DNA from: Hamadaea sp.
GTDB lineage: Bacteria; Actinomycetota; Actinomycetes; Mycobacteriales; Micromonosporaceae
NCBI RefSeq assembly: GCF_013362815.1
Contig: NZ_JABFVK010000014.1
Span: 1 to 64,000, forward strand
Reading direction: 5' to 3'
DNA: 64,000 nt
Every line of letters begins with the position of its first letter. Position 1 is the first letter of the stretch. A program made the position numbers and the translations under genes. Below the pieces are notes generated by a model. That model worked only from the letters and a program-made list of their open reading frames with translations. It ran no database searches and was not told the origin of the DNA. Below, in pieces: positions 16,739-25,176 of this stretch.

Positions 16739-17629
16739 GTGACCCGTGAGCTGATCGTCCTCGGCACCGCCAGCCAGGTGCCGACCCGCCAGCGCAGCCA
16801 CAACGCGTACTTGTTGCGCTTCGACGAGTACGGCGTGCTGTTCGACCCGGGCGAGGGCGCCCAGCGCCAGATGCTGCTCGCCGGCTTGCCCACCTCAGCG
16901 GTCGACCGGATCTGCGTCACGCACTTTCACGGCGACCACTGTCTCGGCCTGCCCGGGATCATCCAGCGGCTGTCGCTCGACGGCGTCGACCATCCGGTGC
17001 CCGTGCACTTCCCGGCGAGCGGAGCGGTGTACTTCGAGCGTCTTCGCCATGCGAGCTTCTTCGTTGACAAAGCCCCGGTCGAGCCTGCGCCGATCGAGGC
17101 TGACGGGCTAATCGGGACCGGCCCCTTCGGTTCGCTGTACGCACGTCGTCTGCACCACTCGGTGGACTCCTACGGCTACCGTCTCGTCGAACCGGACGGG
17201 CGGCGCATGCTGCCCGACCGCCTGGCCGCGGCCGGCGTCTACGGCGCGGACATCGGCCGTTTGCAACGGGACGGCGGTCCGCTGCTCGATCAGGTCAGCG
17301 AGGTACGCCCCGGCCAGATCGTGGCGTTCGTGATGGACACCGGGTGGTGCCCGGCCGCCGTGGAGCTGGCCGCCGACGCCGATCTGTTGATCATCGAGGC
17401 GACCTTCCTGAACACCGAGACCGAGCTCGCCGCGATCTCCGGGCACCTGACCGCCGAGCAGGCCGGCCGGATCGCCGCCGAGGCGGGCGTACGCAAACTT
17501 GTGCTCACCCACTTCTCCCAGCGGTACGCCGAACCGCACGCGTTCGGCGAAGAGGCAGCTCAGGCGTATTCGGGAGAGATCGTGGTCGCGGAGGACCTCA
17601 CACACATCCCGCTGCCCGCCCGCCGCTGA
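16739..17629 (+). CDS. rnz: Ribonuclease Z (metallo-beta-lactamase fold)
   Basis: A 296-residue tRNA 3'-processing endonuclease. The zinc-binding motif THFHGDH is at residues 61-67, followed by the flexible-arm region; a later metal Asp is in FVMDTGW and the late His is in VLTHFSQRY and SGHLTAEQ. RNase Z removes 3' trailers from pre-tRNAs, or acts as a general phosphodiesterase. It follows the clamp-like gene by nine bases but probably also has its own leaderless promoter. Length is normal for short-form RNase Z. Confidence 0.88.
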   Translation: MTRELIVLGTASQVPTRQRSHNAYLLRFDEYGVLFDPGEGAQRQMLLAGLPTSAVDRICVTHFHGDHCLGLPGIIQRLSLDGVDHPVPVHFPASGAVYFERLRHASFFVDKAPVEPAPIEADGLIGTGPFGSLYARRLHHSVDSYGYRLVEPDGRRMLPDRLAAAGVYGADIGRLQRDGGPLLDQVSEVRPGQIVAFVMDTGWCPAAVELAADADLLIIEATFLNTETELAAISGHLTAEQAGRIAAEAGVRKLVLTHFSQRYAEPHAFGEEAAQAYSGEIVVAEDLTHIPLPARR

Positions 17630-17697
17630 GGACGCGGGCGTGGTGATCGTCACTCAGCTCGCCGTTGGGTGATCGCCGATCATGGGGTTAGAGTCCG

Positions 17698-17720
17698 GTG
17701 TACGGAACGGTTTCGTACAC
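17698..17720. promoter_or_regulatory. Palindromic operator of tetR-MFS region
   Basis: GTGTACGGAAC-G-GTTTCGTACAC: two 11-base arms around a central G with one mismatch, 25 bases before the ATG of the second tetR gene. Palindromes with GTAC cores near the start of tetR genes are typical autorepression sites. It probably controls the tetR gene and possibly the MFS gene. Confidence 0.75.
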
Positions 17721-17745
17721 ATAGCTCGAGGGGGAGGGGACGAGC

Positions 17746-18351
17746 ATGACTGACACCGCTGTCGACGTGCGCCGACCCGTCTCGCGCCGGGGGGCCGGTC
17801 GCCGCGAGGCGATCTGCGAGGCGGTCTTCGAGCTGCTCGCCGAGGTCGGCTACGACCGGATGACGATGGACCACGTGGCGGAGCGCGCGCACGCCAGCAA
17901 GGCCACGATATACCGGACCTGGTCGGACAAGCCGGAGATGGTGGTCGACGCCATCGTCCAGCATTTCGGCGAGGAACCGCCCCCGGTCGACACCGGGTCG
18001 CTGCGTGGCGACCTGCTCGACCTCATGGACCGCGCGTGCACGGCGGTGAACCGTGCCGACGGCGACGTCATCACCGGCCTCATCACCGCGGCCGGGCATA
18101 CTCCCGCCCTGGCCTCGGCGCTGCAACGCACCATCCTGGAGTCGAAGGCGTACCTGTTCACGACGATTGTGGACCGGGCGATCGCACGGGGAGAGCTTCC
18201 CGAGGGGACCGGCGCCGGCACGCTCCAAGAAGTGATGCACGCCATGATCGTGAGCCATAAGACCTGGCAGTGCGGCCCGATGGCGGAGGAGTACGCGATC
18301 CACGTCGTCGACGATGTGCTCCTGCCTGTCCTGAAACGCACCACTTCCTGA
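17746..18351 (+). CDS. TetR family transcriptional regulator
   Basis: A 201-residue repressor. The helix-turn-helix lies at about residues 18-66 (GRREAICEAVFELLAEVGYDRMTMDHVAERAHASKATIYRTWSDKPEMV). The C-terminal region resembles the TetR_C_16-like dimer/ligand domain. ATG 17746 is preceded by GGGGAGGGGA and by the operator at 17698. It sits 109 bases upstream of a DHA2-type efflux pump and is the likely regulator of that pump. Confidence 0.9.
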   Translation: MTDTAVDVRRPVSRRGAGRREAICEAVFELLAEVGYDRMTMDHVAERAHASKATIYRTWSDKPEMVVDAIVQHFGEEPPPVDTGSLRGDLLDLMDRACTAVNRADGDVITGLITAAGHTPALASALQRTILESKAYLFTTIVDRAIARGELPEGTGAGTLQEVMHAMIVSHKTWQCGPMAEEYAIHVVDDVLLPVLKRTTS

Positions 18352-18460
18352 CATATCTAGCAAAGTCGATTTGTCGGCCGCGGTCACTAGCCTGACCCGG
18401 TCCGGCGGTGGGCGCGTGCGCCCGAAACCGCCACTCACCACCTCATTGGAAGGGACATTC

Positions 18461-19981
18461 ATGTCCAACGACACCACGACGGCCCGCAACTCCGTCGCCA
18501 CCCCGGCCCGCGCCGACGCCGGTCAAGCGGCGTCGCACCCGCCGGACCGCCGGCGCTGGCTGGCGCTCGTCGTCATCGCGATCGCGCAGCTCATGGTGGT
18601 GCTCGACGCCACCATCGTGAACATCGCGATGCCGTCGGCCCAGGAAGCGCTGAACATCTCGCAGGCCGACCGCCAGTGGATCGTCACGGCGTACACCCTG
18701 ACCTTCGGTGGTCTGCTGCTGCTGGGCGGCCGGATCGCCGACTACGCCGGGCGTAAGCGGATGCTGCTCATCGGCCTGGCCGGCTTCGCCCTCGCCTCCG
18801 CGCTGGGCGGTGTGGCCCAGAACGGCGCCATGCTCTTCGCCGCGCGCGCCCTCCAGGGCGTCTTCGGCGCGCTGCTCGCCCCGGCGGCCCTGTCTCTGAT
18901 CACGGTGACGTTCACCGAGGTCAAGGAGCGGGCCAAGGCGTTCGGCGTCTTCGGTGCGATCTCCGGCGGTGGCGCCGCCCTGGGCCTGATCCTCGGCGGT
19001 CTGCTCACGCAGTACCTCGACTGGCGCTGGTGCCTGCTGGTGAACATCCCGGTCGCCGCGATCGCGATCTTCCTGGCGATCCCGATCGTCCGGGAGAGCA
19101 AGGCCGAGGGCAACACGAAGTACGACATCCCGGGTGCGCTCCTGTCGACGGCCGGTCTGGTCGCCCTCGTCTACGCCTTCACCAAGGCCGCCGACGACGG
19201 CTGGGGCTCCAGCGTCACGCTGAGCCTGTTCGCGGTCGCGGCGGTGCTGCTGATCGCGTTCGTCGTCGTCGAGATCCGCAGCTCCCACCCGCTGCTGCCG
19301 ATGCGCGTGATCCTGCACCGCAACCGGGGCGGTTCGTATCTCACCTCGGTCACCCTGGGCGCGGGCATGATGGGCATGTTCCTGTTCATGACCTACTACT
19401 TCCAGGGCACGCTGCACTACTCGCCGCTCAAGAGCGGTGTCGCGTACCTGCCGTTCTCGGTGGGCATCATCCTCACCGCCGGCATCGGCAGCACCCTGCT
19501 GCCGAAGATCGGCCCGCGAGTGATGATGACGGCCGGGGCGCTGCTGGCGACGGCCGGCATGGTCTGGCTGACCCAGCTGAAGGCGGACTCGTCCTACCCG
19601 ACGCTGATCATGCCCGCCCTGTTCATCATGTCGGTCGGCATGGCCTGCTGCTTCGTGCCGCTGGGCAACACCGCGCTGTCGGGTGTGTCCAACCACGACG
19701 CCGGCGTGGCCAGCGCGATGATCAACACCTCGCAGCAGGTCGGCGGCTCGCTCGGCGTCGCGCTGCTCAACACGGTGTTCACCACCGCGGTGGCGAACTA
19801 CATCACCGACCACGGCGCCCCGTCGCCGCAGATCCTGGCCGACAGCCAGATCCACGGCTACAACGTGGCGTTCACGGTCAGCGCCGTGCTGCTCGCGGTC
19901 TCCGCGGTGATCACCTTCGTGGCGATCCGCCGGGACAAGAACGCGGCTGCGGCTCCGGGGGGCGCGGTCCACATCGGCTAG
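18461..19981 (+). CDS. MFS multidrug efflux transporter, DHA2 (EmrB/QacA-like), 14 TMS
   Basis: A 506-residue proton-driven exporter with about 14 membrane segments. Motif D1 of the 14-TMS family is visible as LDATIVNIAMPSA in TM1, motif A as GGRIADYAGRKRM between TM2 and TM3, and the motif C region in TM5 as GAISGGGAALGLILGG. The long central loop and a second half without motif A are normal for DHA2 pumps. ATG 18461 has GGAAGGGA upstream; a longer frame exists but lacks such a site. It is paired with the preceding TetR regulator, so expression is probably induced by a toxic substrate or an endogenous metabolite. Confidence 0.92.
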   Translation: MSNDTTTARNSVATPARADAGQAASHPPDRRRWLALVVIAIAQLMVVLDATIVNIAMPSAQEALNISQADRQWIVTAYTLTFGGLLLLGGRIADYAGRKRMLLIGLAGFALASALGGVAQNGAMLFAARALQGVFGALLAPAALSLITVTFTEVKERAKAFGVFGAISGGGAALGLILGGLLTQYLDWRWCLLVNIPVAAIAIFLAIPIVRESKAEGNTKYDIPGALLSTAGLVALVYAFTKAADDGWGSSVTLSLFAVAAVLLIAFVVVEIRSSHPLLPMRVILHRNRGGSYLTSVTLGAGMMGMFLFMTYYFQGTLHYSPLKSGVAYLPFSVGIILTAGIGSTLLPKIGPRVMMTAGALLATAGMVWLTQLKADSSYPTLIMPALFIMSVGMACCFVPLGNTALSGVSNHDAGVASAMINTSQQVGGSLGVALLNTVFTTAVANYITDHGAPSPQILADSQIHGYNVAFTVSAVLLAVSAVITFVAIRRDKNAAAAPGGAVHIG

Positions 19982-19991
19982 TCGCACGTCA

Positions 19992-20029
19992 GACAACGGC
20001 GGGCTCCCCGGTGGGAGCCCGCCGTTGTC
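19992..20029. terminator. Bidirectional terminator between convergent genes
   Basis: A perfect 17-bp stem, GACAACGGCGGGCTCCC (19992-20008) and its complement (20013-20029), with a CGGT loop. It lies between the MFS stop (+) and the acylase stop (-). Confidence 0.88.
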
Positions 20030-20038
20030 GTGTCGCTG

Positions 20039-23000
20039 CTATTTCGCGTACACCTCGAATTCCCAGAGCGAGTAACCGTAGGACGTGCCGCGCGTGACTC
20101 CCGTCATGCGCACATACCTCGCGCTGGTCGGGGTGAAGGCGTCGATGTCCAGGCCGCCGTTGCCCGCGGCCGTCGACCAGACGGTGGTCCAGGTGCTGTT
20201 GTCGGTCGAGGTCTCTATCTTGTACGCGCGACCGTACGCAGATTCCCAGTGCAACAAGACGCGTCCGACCGACTGGACGGAGCCGAGATCGACTTTGATC
20301 CAGTTGCTGTCGTTGTACGAGCTCGACCAGCGTGAGCCGTCGTTGGCGTCGACCGCCTTGCCGGGCGTGTAGCTGGTCAGGAACTGGGTGCTGGACGCGG
20401 TCGCGGTCTTGCCGTTGGCCAGGTTCGCGATATTGTCGCCGCGGTGTGCGGGGAACGATACGACCTGCTGATAGGTCGGGCGGTTCTGCCAGCTGATCTT
20501 GTCGTCGGTGATGCCGCCGAGCGGAGACTGCACGACGCTGTCCGCGCACCACTGATCACCGGCCGAGCAGTACTTGTCCGCCGGATAGACCGAGGTGGCG
20601 GGCGTCGCCGCCGCGCTGCTGAGCGTGCTGAGCAGCATCGACCGGCAGGCGGTCAGGCTGCCGCCGCCGCAGTAGGTCACCGCGAGCGGGCCGCTGACCG
20701 GGCGGGCGAGGACCGACCGCAGGTCCTTGCTCACGTAACCCCACCACCCGTGCTGGAACGACGAGCCCTTGTGGCCCTGGGTGTCGTTCAGCGAACCGCC
20801 GCTGCCGGCCGGATCCTGCTGCCCACCGGACGGCGACTCGTTGATCTGCATCGCGCCGACCAGGGAGGCGTACAGGCTGTCGCCCAGCGACGCCTTGAAC
20901 TCGCCGGACACCAGCAGCGGCCACCAGGCGTCGAAGATCCGGATCGCGTCGGCGTACTGGTAGACGTGGGAACCGGCGGACGTCTCGGCCCGCCGTCCGC
21001 CCGCGTTCAGCCAGGTACGCAGACTGCTGACCAGCGCGGCTTGGTTCGCGTCGGTGACCGTCTGGCTTTCGACCACGTCCAGCGCCAGGTCCAGTGTCTC
21101 GGTCGCCCGGAGGTCGGTGACCGCGGCGGTGGCCATGACGCGTACGACGTCGGCGCGGGTGAGCTTGTGCCCGCCTGCGCTGGCCGCGCGTACGCCCTTG
21201 TCGAGGAGCTGTGCCCGGTGAACCGGCCCGAAACTGAAGTTGCCGTCGGCTGCGCTGTAGTCACCGGCCTGCTTGTTGTTCCAGCTGACGAAGAAGTCCT
21301 GGTTCACCGCCTGCGGGTGGGCGCTCGCCGGGGTGTACGCAGCGGCGTTGGTGTCGGGGTTCCAGCCGACCCACTCGTGTGCCGCGTCGGCCTTCTGCGG
21401 CAGGTTCGGGTCCGCAGTGGACTGTCGTTGCGGGTTCGATCCCGAGTTGAAGTACGCCGCCTGGGAGTTCGAGACGTAGAACCAGTTGAACGCGTACCCG
21501 ACGTTGGCCGCCGAGTTCATGAACGCGGCGGCGTCGCCCATCTGCGACGGGTCGTTGAACATCTGGAAGCCGATCGCGGAGTCGGCCTCGTGCCGATAGG
21601 TCGACCGCAACGACGTGTACGCCGTCGGCACGCCCCCGGCCAGCCCGCGATGCGTGACGAGCCCGTACTTCGTGCGATAGGTGATCAGCGAGTACGACCC
21701 GGCCGGAGTCGAATCGGCCGTGGTGGGCTGCCAGGCGTTGTCCTGCCGCAGCGTCTCCATCGGCGTGCACACCCCACGGAACAGATACGCCATGGAGTTC
21801 ACCGTCGGGGTGGACCCGCTGGTCTCACAGAGCTGGACGGCGTACGTGTCGGTGATGTCCTGCCCGGCGGAAGTGGCGCTCCAGGCGTAGTCCTGGCCCC
21901 GGCCGAGCTGCACATACAGGTTGACCCCGGCGAAGGACGCGCCCCGGGCGCTGATCCCCGGTCCCTGCAGCTCCTCCAGCATGAGTAGCTGCGGTGAGAA
22001 GTACCCGGTCTGCGGGCCGAACACCGCGATCGGGTTGCCGGTCGCGCTCAGCGCGCCGGAGACGACGATCGCGTTCGACAGGCCCTTGCGTTCGGTCGCC
22101 GGCTCGACGGCCTCGGCGGAGACTCCGGCACTTCCCGTTCGGTTGTAGACGACCGGTACGCCGGACGTCGTCCCCCGGTCGGGCAGCACCACGCCGGTGG
22201 CGTTCGCGGGCGACTGCCCGTACGGGAAGCTCTGCCCATTGTGGAGAGTCAGGAGCGTCTCGGGATCGTTCTGCTCCCGGAAGGCGCGCCAGACCTGGTC
22301 GCCGACGGTGACGCCGTATTTCGCCTGGGCTTCCACCCGGACCAGCGCCGACGCCATCTCCCCGCCGCCGCCTCCGCCGAACAGGCCGCCGACGACACCG
22401 GAGATGGCCACGATGTCGGTGACCTTGAACGGCACCGGGCCGCCCTCGTTCGTGACCGCGTCGAGGTGACCGGTCAGCACGTACTCGCCGGGGCAGTCCA
22501 CCGGGGACTGCGTCATGCAGTGGTTGATGTACGCGTTCACCCCCGCGATGTACTGCGTGATGTCGGTGTAGAGCTGCGCTCCGCGCGTACCGCTGCTTTG
22601 GAGGGCGTTGACCTGGGCCTGCAGATCGGCTTCGGTGTACGGCGAATTACGCCAGACGCTCTGTTCCAGCGCCTGATTGCCGGGTGATCCGCCGGCGAAA
22701 CCGGTGAGGGTTCCCCGGCCGACGTGCCGGAGCAGGTCCATGAGGAACAGCCGGTCCTGCGCTCCGGCGTACCCCGCGCCGAACATGGTGCCCTCGCGGG
22801 TGGTGCCCGTGATGTGCGGTACGCCAGTCGCCTTGTCGCGCACGATGGTGACGTCGGATCGGGGGCTGATCGTGCTCTCGACCTGTCCGGCCGGCACCCC
22901 GAAGGCGCCGTCGTTGTAGAACTGGCCGATCTGCTCGTCCGTCAGCCCGGTGTACGCGCTCAGCAGATTCGCGTACGCGGCGAGCTGGTCGGCGGAGTGG

Positions 23001-23218
23001 GCCGGGCGGGTGCCGATGCTCTGGTGCAGCAGGATTCCGGCCAGCGTGGCGTTGCCGTTCTCGCCCGGGGGCAGGATGTCGTTGCACTGATCGAGGCAGA
23101 AGTCGTTCGTTCGCAGGTACGCGCTCGCGGCGTACGCGGGGGCGGCCGGTGCGACGACGACCATGGCTGCGGTGAGGGCGAGCGCGAGGGTCGCCCTGGT
23201 TTGGAGTTTGACGGACAT
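20039..23218 (-). CDS. Secreted penicillin acylase family protein with C-terminal F5/8C (CBM32-like) domain
   Basis: A 1059-residue secreted Ntn-hydrolase. Residues 1-31 form a signal peptide ending AYAAS. The alpha-subunit part (about 120-350) contains the FGAGYAGAQDRLFLMDLLRH block of S45 acylases; the spacer is followed by RKGLSNAIVVSG, whose Ser is the expected new N-terminus of the beta chain after autoproteolysis. The last 130 residues (from NLANGKTATASSTQ to YSLWEFEVY) are a coagulation-factor-5/8 type C domain that binds glycans. Relatives in Actinoplanes include aculeacin and echinocandin acylases and AHL acylases; the substrate here is undetermined. The gene is monocistronic and ends at the terminator at 19992. 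Confidence 0.88.
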   Translation of the reverse strand: MSVKLQTRATLALALTAAMVVVAPAAPAYAASAYLRTNDFCLDQCNDILPPGENGNATLAGILLHQSIGTRPAHSADQLAAYANLLSAYTGLTDEQIGQFYNDGAFGVPAGQVESTISPRSDVTIVRDKATGVPHITGTTREGTMFGAGYAGAQDRLFLMDLLRHVGRGTLTGFAGGSPGNQALEQSVWRNSPYTEADLQAQVNALQSSGTRGAQLYTDITQYIAGVNAYINHCMTQSPVDCPGEYVLTGHLDAVTNEGGPVPFKVTDIVAISGVVGGLFGGGGGGEMASALVRVEAQAKYGVTVGDQVWRAFREQNDPETLLTLHNGQSFPYGQSPANATGVVLPDRGTTSGVPVVYNRTGSAGVSAEAVEPATERKGLSNAIVVSGALSATGNPIAVFGPQTGYFSPQLLMLEELQGPGISARGASFAGVNLYVQLGRGQDYAWSATSAGQDITDTYAVQLCETSGSTPTVNSMAYLFRGVCTPMETLRQDNAWQPTTADSTPAGSYSLITYRTKYGLVTHRGLAGGVPTAYTSLRSTYRHEADSAIGFQMFNDPSQMGDAAAFMNSAANVGYAFNWFYVSNSQAAYFNSGSNPQRQSTADPNLPQKADAAHEWVGWNPDTNAAAYTPASAHPQAVNQDFFVSWNNKQAGDYSAADGNFSFGPVHRAQLLDKGVRAASAGGHKLTRADVVRVMATAAVTDLRATETLDLALDVVESQTVTDANQAALVSSLRTWLNAGGRRAETSAGSHVYQYADAIRIFDAWWPLLVSGEFKASLGDSLYASLVGAMQINESPSGGQQDPAGSGGSLNDTQGHKGSSFQHGWWGYVSKDLRSVLARPVSGPLAVTYCGGGSLTACRSMLLSTLSSAAATPATSVYPADKYCSAGDQWCADSVVQSPLGGITDDKISWQNRPTYQQVVSFPAHRGDNIANLANGKTATASSTQFLTSYTPGKAVDANDGSRWSSSYNDSNWIKVDLGSVQSVGRVLLHWESAYGRAYKIETSTDNSTWTTVWSTAAGNGGLDIDAFTPTSARYVRMTGVTRGTSYGYSLWEFEVYAK

Positions 23219-23319
23219 GGGCAGTGTCCTTTCACGACGGAACTCTCGGGTAATGCGAAAGGTTGTCGCGTTTACCGGACAGTAACGTTTAGCGCCGTCA
23301 ATGTGAAGGGGTGTTCGAG

Positions 23320-23496
23320 ATGTTCGCCTGGATCGGGGTCGCGCTCTTCGCCATCTCGCTGCTTGTGCAGTGGCTCGGCGTCGAGACGAACAACATCATC
23401 AATGCTTCGACGCTCAACACCGCGGGCCTGCTGTTCGTGGCCCTGTCGCTCGCCGGGTGGGCTCCCCGGGCTTACTTCCGGGGGCGGCGGCGCTGA
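23320..23496 (+). CDS. Small two-helix membrane protein
   Basis: A 58-residue hydrophobic protein: helix one about 2-19 (FAWIGVALFAISLLVQWLG), a short polar loop with two Asn-Asn/Asn-Ala turns, helix two about 30-46, and a basic tail RAYFRGRRR. ATG 23320 is placed eight bases after AAGGGG; the frame also has a GTG at 23311. It is divergent from the acylase gene with a shared 100-base regulatory region. Function unknown. Confidence 0.6.
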   Translation: MFAWIGVALFAISLLVQWLGVETNNIINASTLNTAGLLFVALSLAGWAPRAYFRGRRR

Positions 23497-23514
23497 ACCC
23501 GGTCCGCCCGTGCG

Positions 23515-23573
23515 CGCGGCCCGCTGCGGCCCGCCCGTAATCGCGGCCCGCTGCGGTCCACTGCGGCCCGCTG
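23515..23573. repeat. GC-rich direct repeats next to GATC palindrome
   Basis: CGCGGCCCGCTGCGG occurs at 23515-23529 and again at 23542-23556, and a third partial copy (CTGCGGCCCGCTGG) at 23561. The array leads directly into the palindrome at 23579. Confidence 0.7.
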
Positions 23574-23578
23574 GAAAT

Positions 23579-23626
23579 GATCTAGGCGAGAAATGGCTGT
23601 CCTGGCAACCATTTCTCGCCTAGATC
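23579..23626. repeat. GATC-bounded perfect palindrome
   Basis: GATCTAGGCGAGAAATGG (23579-23596) pairs with its exact complement at 23609-23626; 18-bp stem, 12-nt loop. It lies between convergent genes and can serve as a bidirectional terminator; it is one member of a dispersed family in this window. Confidence 0.85.
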
Positions 23627-23638
23627 GACTCCGCCGTA

Positions 23639-23692
23639 CGTGATCTTGAACAGAAAACGCTGCCATAGCGACGTTTTCCATCCAAGATCACG
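23639..23692. repeat. GATC-containing imperfect palindrome
   Basis: Arms 23639-23659 (CGTGATCTTG...GAAAACG) and 23672-23692 are 21 bases with three or four mismatches; 12-nt loop. It follows the previous palindrome after 12 bases and precedes the hemerythrin stop. Confidence 0.75.
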
Positions 23693-23707
23693 TGAAAGCG
23701 AGCGGAG

Positions 23708-24307
23708 TCAGAGGTCCTGAGGACGCGTCTTCCGCCCGGAAAGCACGTCCCGCATCTTGTCGATGGTGCCGAGCGCGGGATCCACAACCTTGTTCAGCGG
23801 CGGCGTCGAAGGCGTGTCCGGGTGTGGCCGGGTCGGTGCGGCCTCCTCGAAGATGTCGATGCGGTTGCCGAGTTTCACCTGCTCTTCGCGGTCGAGGCGA
23901 CGGCGCAGCTCGGGGAAGATCTCCTCGTCGGCGGTGCGTACGTGCCGGCGCAGGTGGAGGTCGGCCCGGGCCAGCAGGGCGGCGAACTCGTCCGCGTCCG
24001 GGTCGGCTTTGTGGAGAGAAGCCAGGACGCGCAGCATCTCGCGGTCGGCTTCGATCTCGTCGTCGACCAGCCGGTCACCGTTGTCCAACGCGGTACGCGC
24101 GGCGGGGTAGAGCTCCTGCTCCTCGGCGGACAGATGGCGGCTCATCGCGGCGATGAAGGCATCCGCGATCTCCCGGGTGGCGGAAGTGGCGGAGACGGCG
24201 TCGTCGAGGAGGGTCTGAAGCCGGGTGTGCTCGTCGGCCAGGACGCGTGCGATGCTGCGTCCGCCCCACTCCTCGGACTCCCAGCCCTCCGGATCCGTTA
24301 CAGTCAA
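23708..24307 (-). CDS. Hemerythrin HHE domain protein
   Basis: A 199-residue protein with a hemerythrin-like four-helix fold. Candidate iron ligands are in DEHTRLQTLL, MSRHLSAEEQELYP and LHLRRHVRTADEEIFPEL, the H/HxxxE pattern of HHE domains. Such proteins bind oxygen or NO, or sense iron and redox state. The C-terminal 40 residues are Pro/Thr-rich and end with a short helix. I chose TTG 24307 because AAGGAGGAG lies four bases upstream and the next upstream candidates overlap the divergent small gene. The start codon is therefore unusual and less certain than the family. Confidence 0.8.
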   Translation of the reverse strand: MTVTDPEGWESEEWGGRSIARVLADEHTRLQTLLDDAVSATSATREIADAFIAAMSRHLSAEEQELYPAARTALDNGDRLVDDEIEADREMLRVLASLHKADPDADEFAALLARADLHLRRHVRTADEEIFPELRRRLDREEQVKLGNRIDIFEEAAPTRPHPDTPSTPPLNKVVDPALGTIDKMRDVLSGRKTRPQDL

Positions 24308-24374
24308 GGCTCCTCCTTCGGTCGGCGTGGTGAATGCCCGTCCGGCCCGATTCCGAAACCCCGCCGGAGTGCCG

Positions 24375-24512
24375 ATGCGCCGACTGACCCACCTCGCGGA
24401 CACCCCTGGGCAGGGCTGGAGCGAGCAGGGCTACCTGCGGATCGTCGGCATCGCGATCGGCATAGCCATCCTGTGGTTCGCGATCCGGTCGATCTTCGGG
24501 AAGAAGAAGTAG
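24375..24512 (+). CDS. Small single-pass membrane protein
   Basis: A 45-residue protein with a polar N-terminus (MRRLTHLADTPGQGWSEQ), one transmembrane helix (GYLRIVGIAIGIAILWFAIRSIF) and a basic tail GKKK. GGAG is five bases before ATG 24375. The TAG stop doubles as the first half of the next gene's -10 element. It is divergent from the hemerythrin gene. Function unknown; positive tails like this fix an N-out topology. Confidence 0.6.
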   Translation: MRRLTHLADTPGQGWSEQGYLRIVGIAIGIAILWFAIRSIFGKKK

Positions 24513-24521
24513 GGTGCGTAC
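24510..24521 (+). promoter_or_regulatory. Leaderless -10 of SUFU gene formed from upstream stop codon
   Basis: TAGGGT (24510-24515) starts with the TAG stop codon of the 45-residue gene and is followed by six bases and ATG 24522; no Shine-Dalgarno is present. Confidence 0.5.
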
Positions 24522-25142
24522 ATGGTCGGCGATGACTCGGCGCCCGGCTGGAGCGCGATCGACGCCGCGTTGGAGCGGCTCTACGGCGACGCGGTTCCGC
24601 TGCATGTCGCCCCGGAGCTGCCGTCCTACCTCGGCGGGGCGGAGGCGCTCGACGGGATCAGCATCTATCCGCGCGACGATCCGGTGCCGCACTGGCATCT
24701 GATCAGCTACGGGATGTCGGAGCTCTACGAGAAGCGCAACGGCAATCCGGTGGAGTCCGGGTTCGGCTTCGAGTTCACCCTCCGCGCCGTACGCCGTCCG
24801 GCCGGGGAAGCGCCGCCGGCCTGGGCGGTCATGCTGATCCAGCAGCTGTCGGCGTACGCACACGCGACGGGGGAGTGGTTCACACCGGGGCAGACGTTGC
24901 GGCCGGGCCGGTTGACCCTCGGCGACGACGACACCCGGCTGACGGCCTTGGGGTTCACTGTGGACAGTGAGCTGGGCACGATCCCTACGCCGTTCGGCGG
25001 GCTGGCGTTCCTGCAGATCGTGGCGCTCACCGACGCCGAGTACGCCGCCGCACAAGACGGGAACGGCCGGGCGGTGCTCGACGCGATCGGGGAGAAAGTC
25101 CCCCTACATGTGATCGACCCGGCGCGTACGTCGCTCTGGTGA
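24522..25142 (+). CDS. Suppressor-of-fused (SUFU) domain protein
   Basis: A 206-residue protein matching the bacterial SUFU domain: the core reads PHWHLISYGMSELYEK (about 55-70) followed by GFGFEFTLRAVR and a conserved LQQLSAYAHATGEWFTPGQTL segment. In bacteria, SUFU proteins are known chiefly as immunity proteins of polymorphic toxin systems or as orphan genes of unknown role. No toxin-like gene is adjacent here, so the immunity role is not supported locally. It probably has its own leaderless promoter. Confidence 0.82.
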   Translation: MVGDDSAPGWSAIDAALERLYGDAVPLHVAPELPSYLGGAEALDGISIYPRDDPVPHWHLISYGMSELYEKRNGNPVESGFGFEFTLRAVRRPAGEAPPAWAVMLIQQLSAYAHATGEWFTPGQTLRPGRLTLGDDDTRLTALGFTVDSELGTIPTPFGGLAFLQIVALTDAEYAAAQDGNGRAVLDAIGEKVPLHVIDPARTSLW

Positions 25143-25176
25143 GCGACGCCCGCGCCGGGCTGGGGGTTAAGACAGC

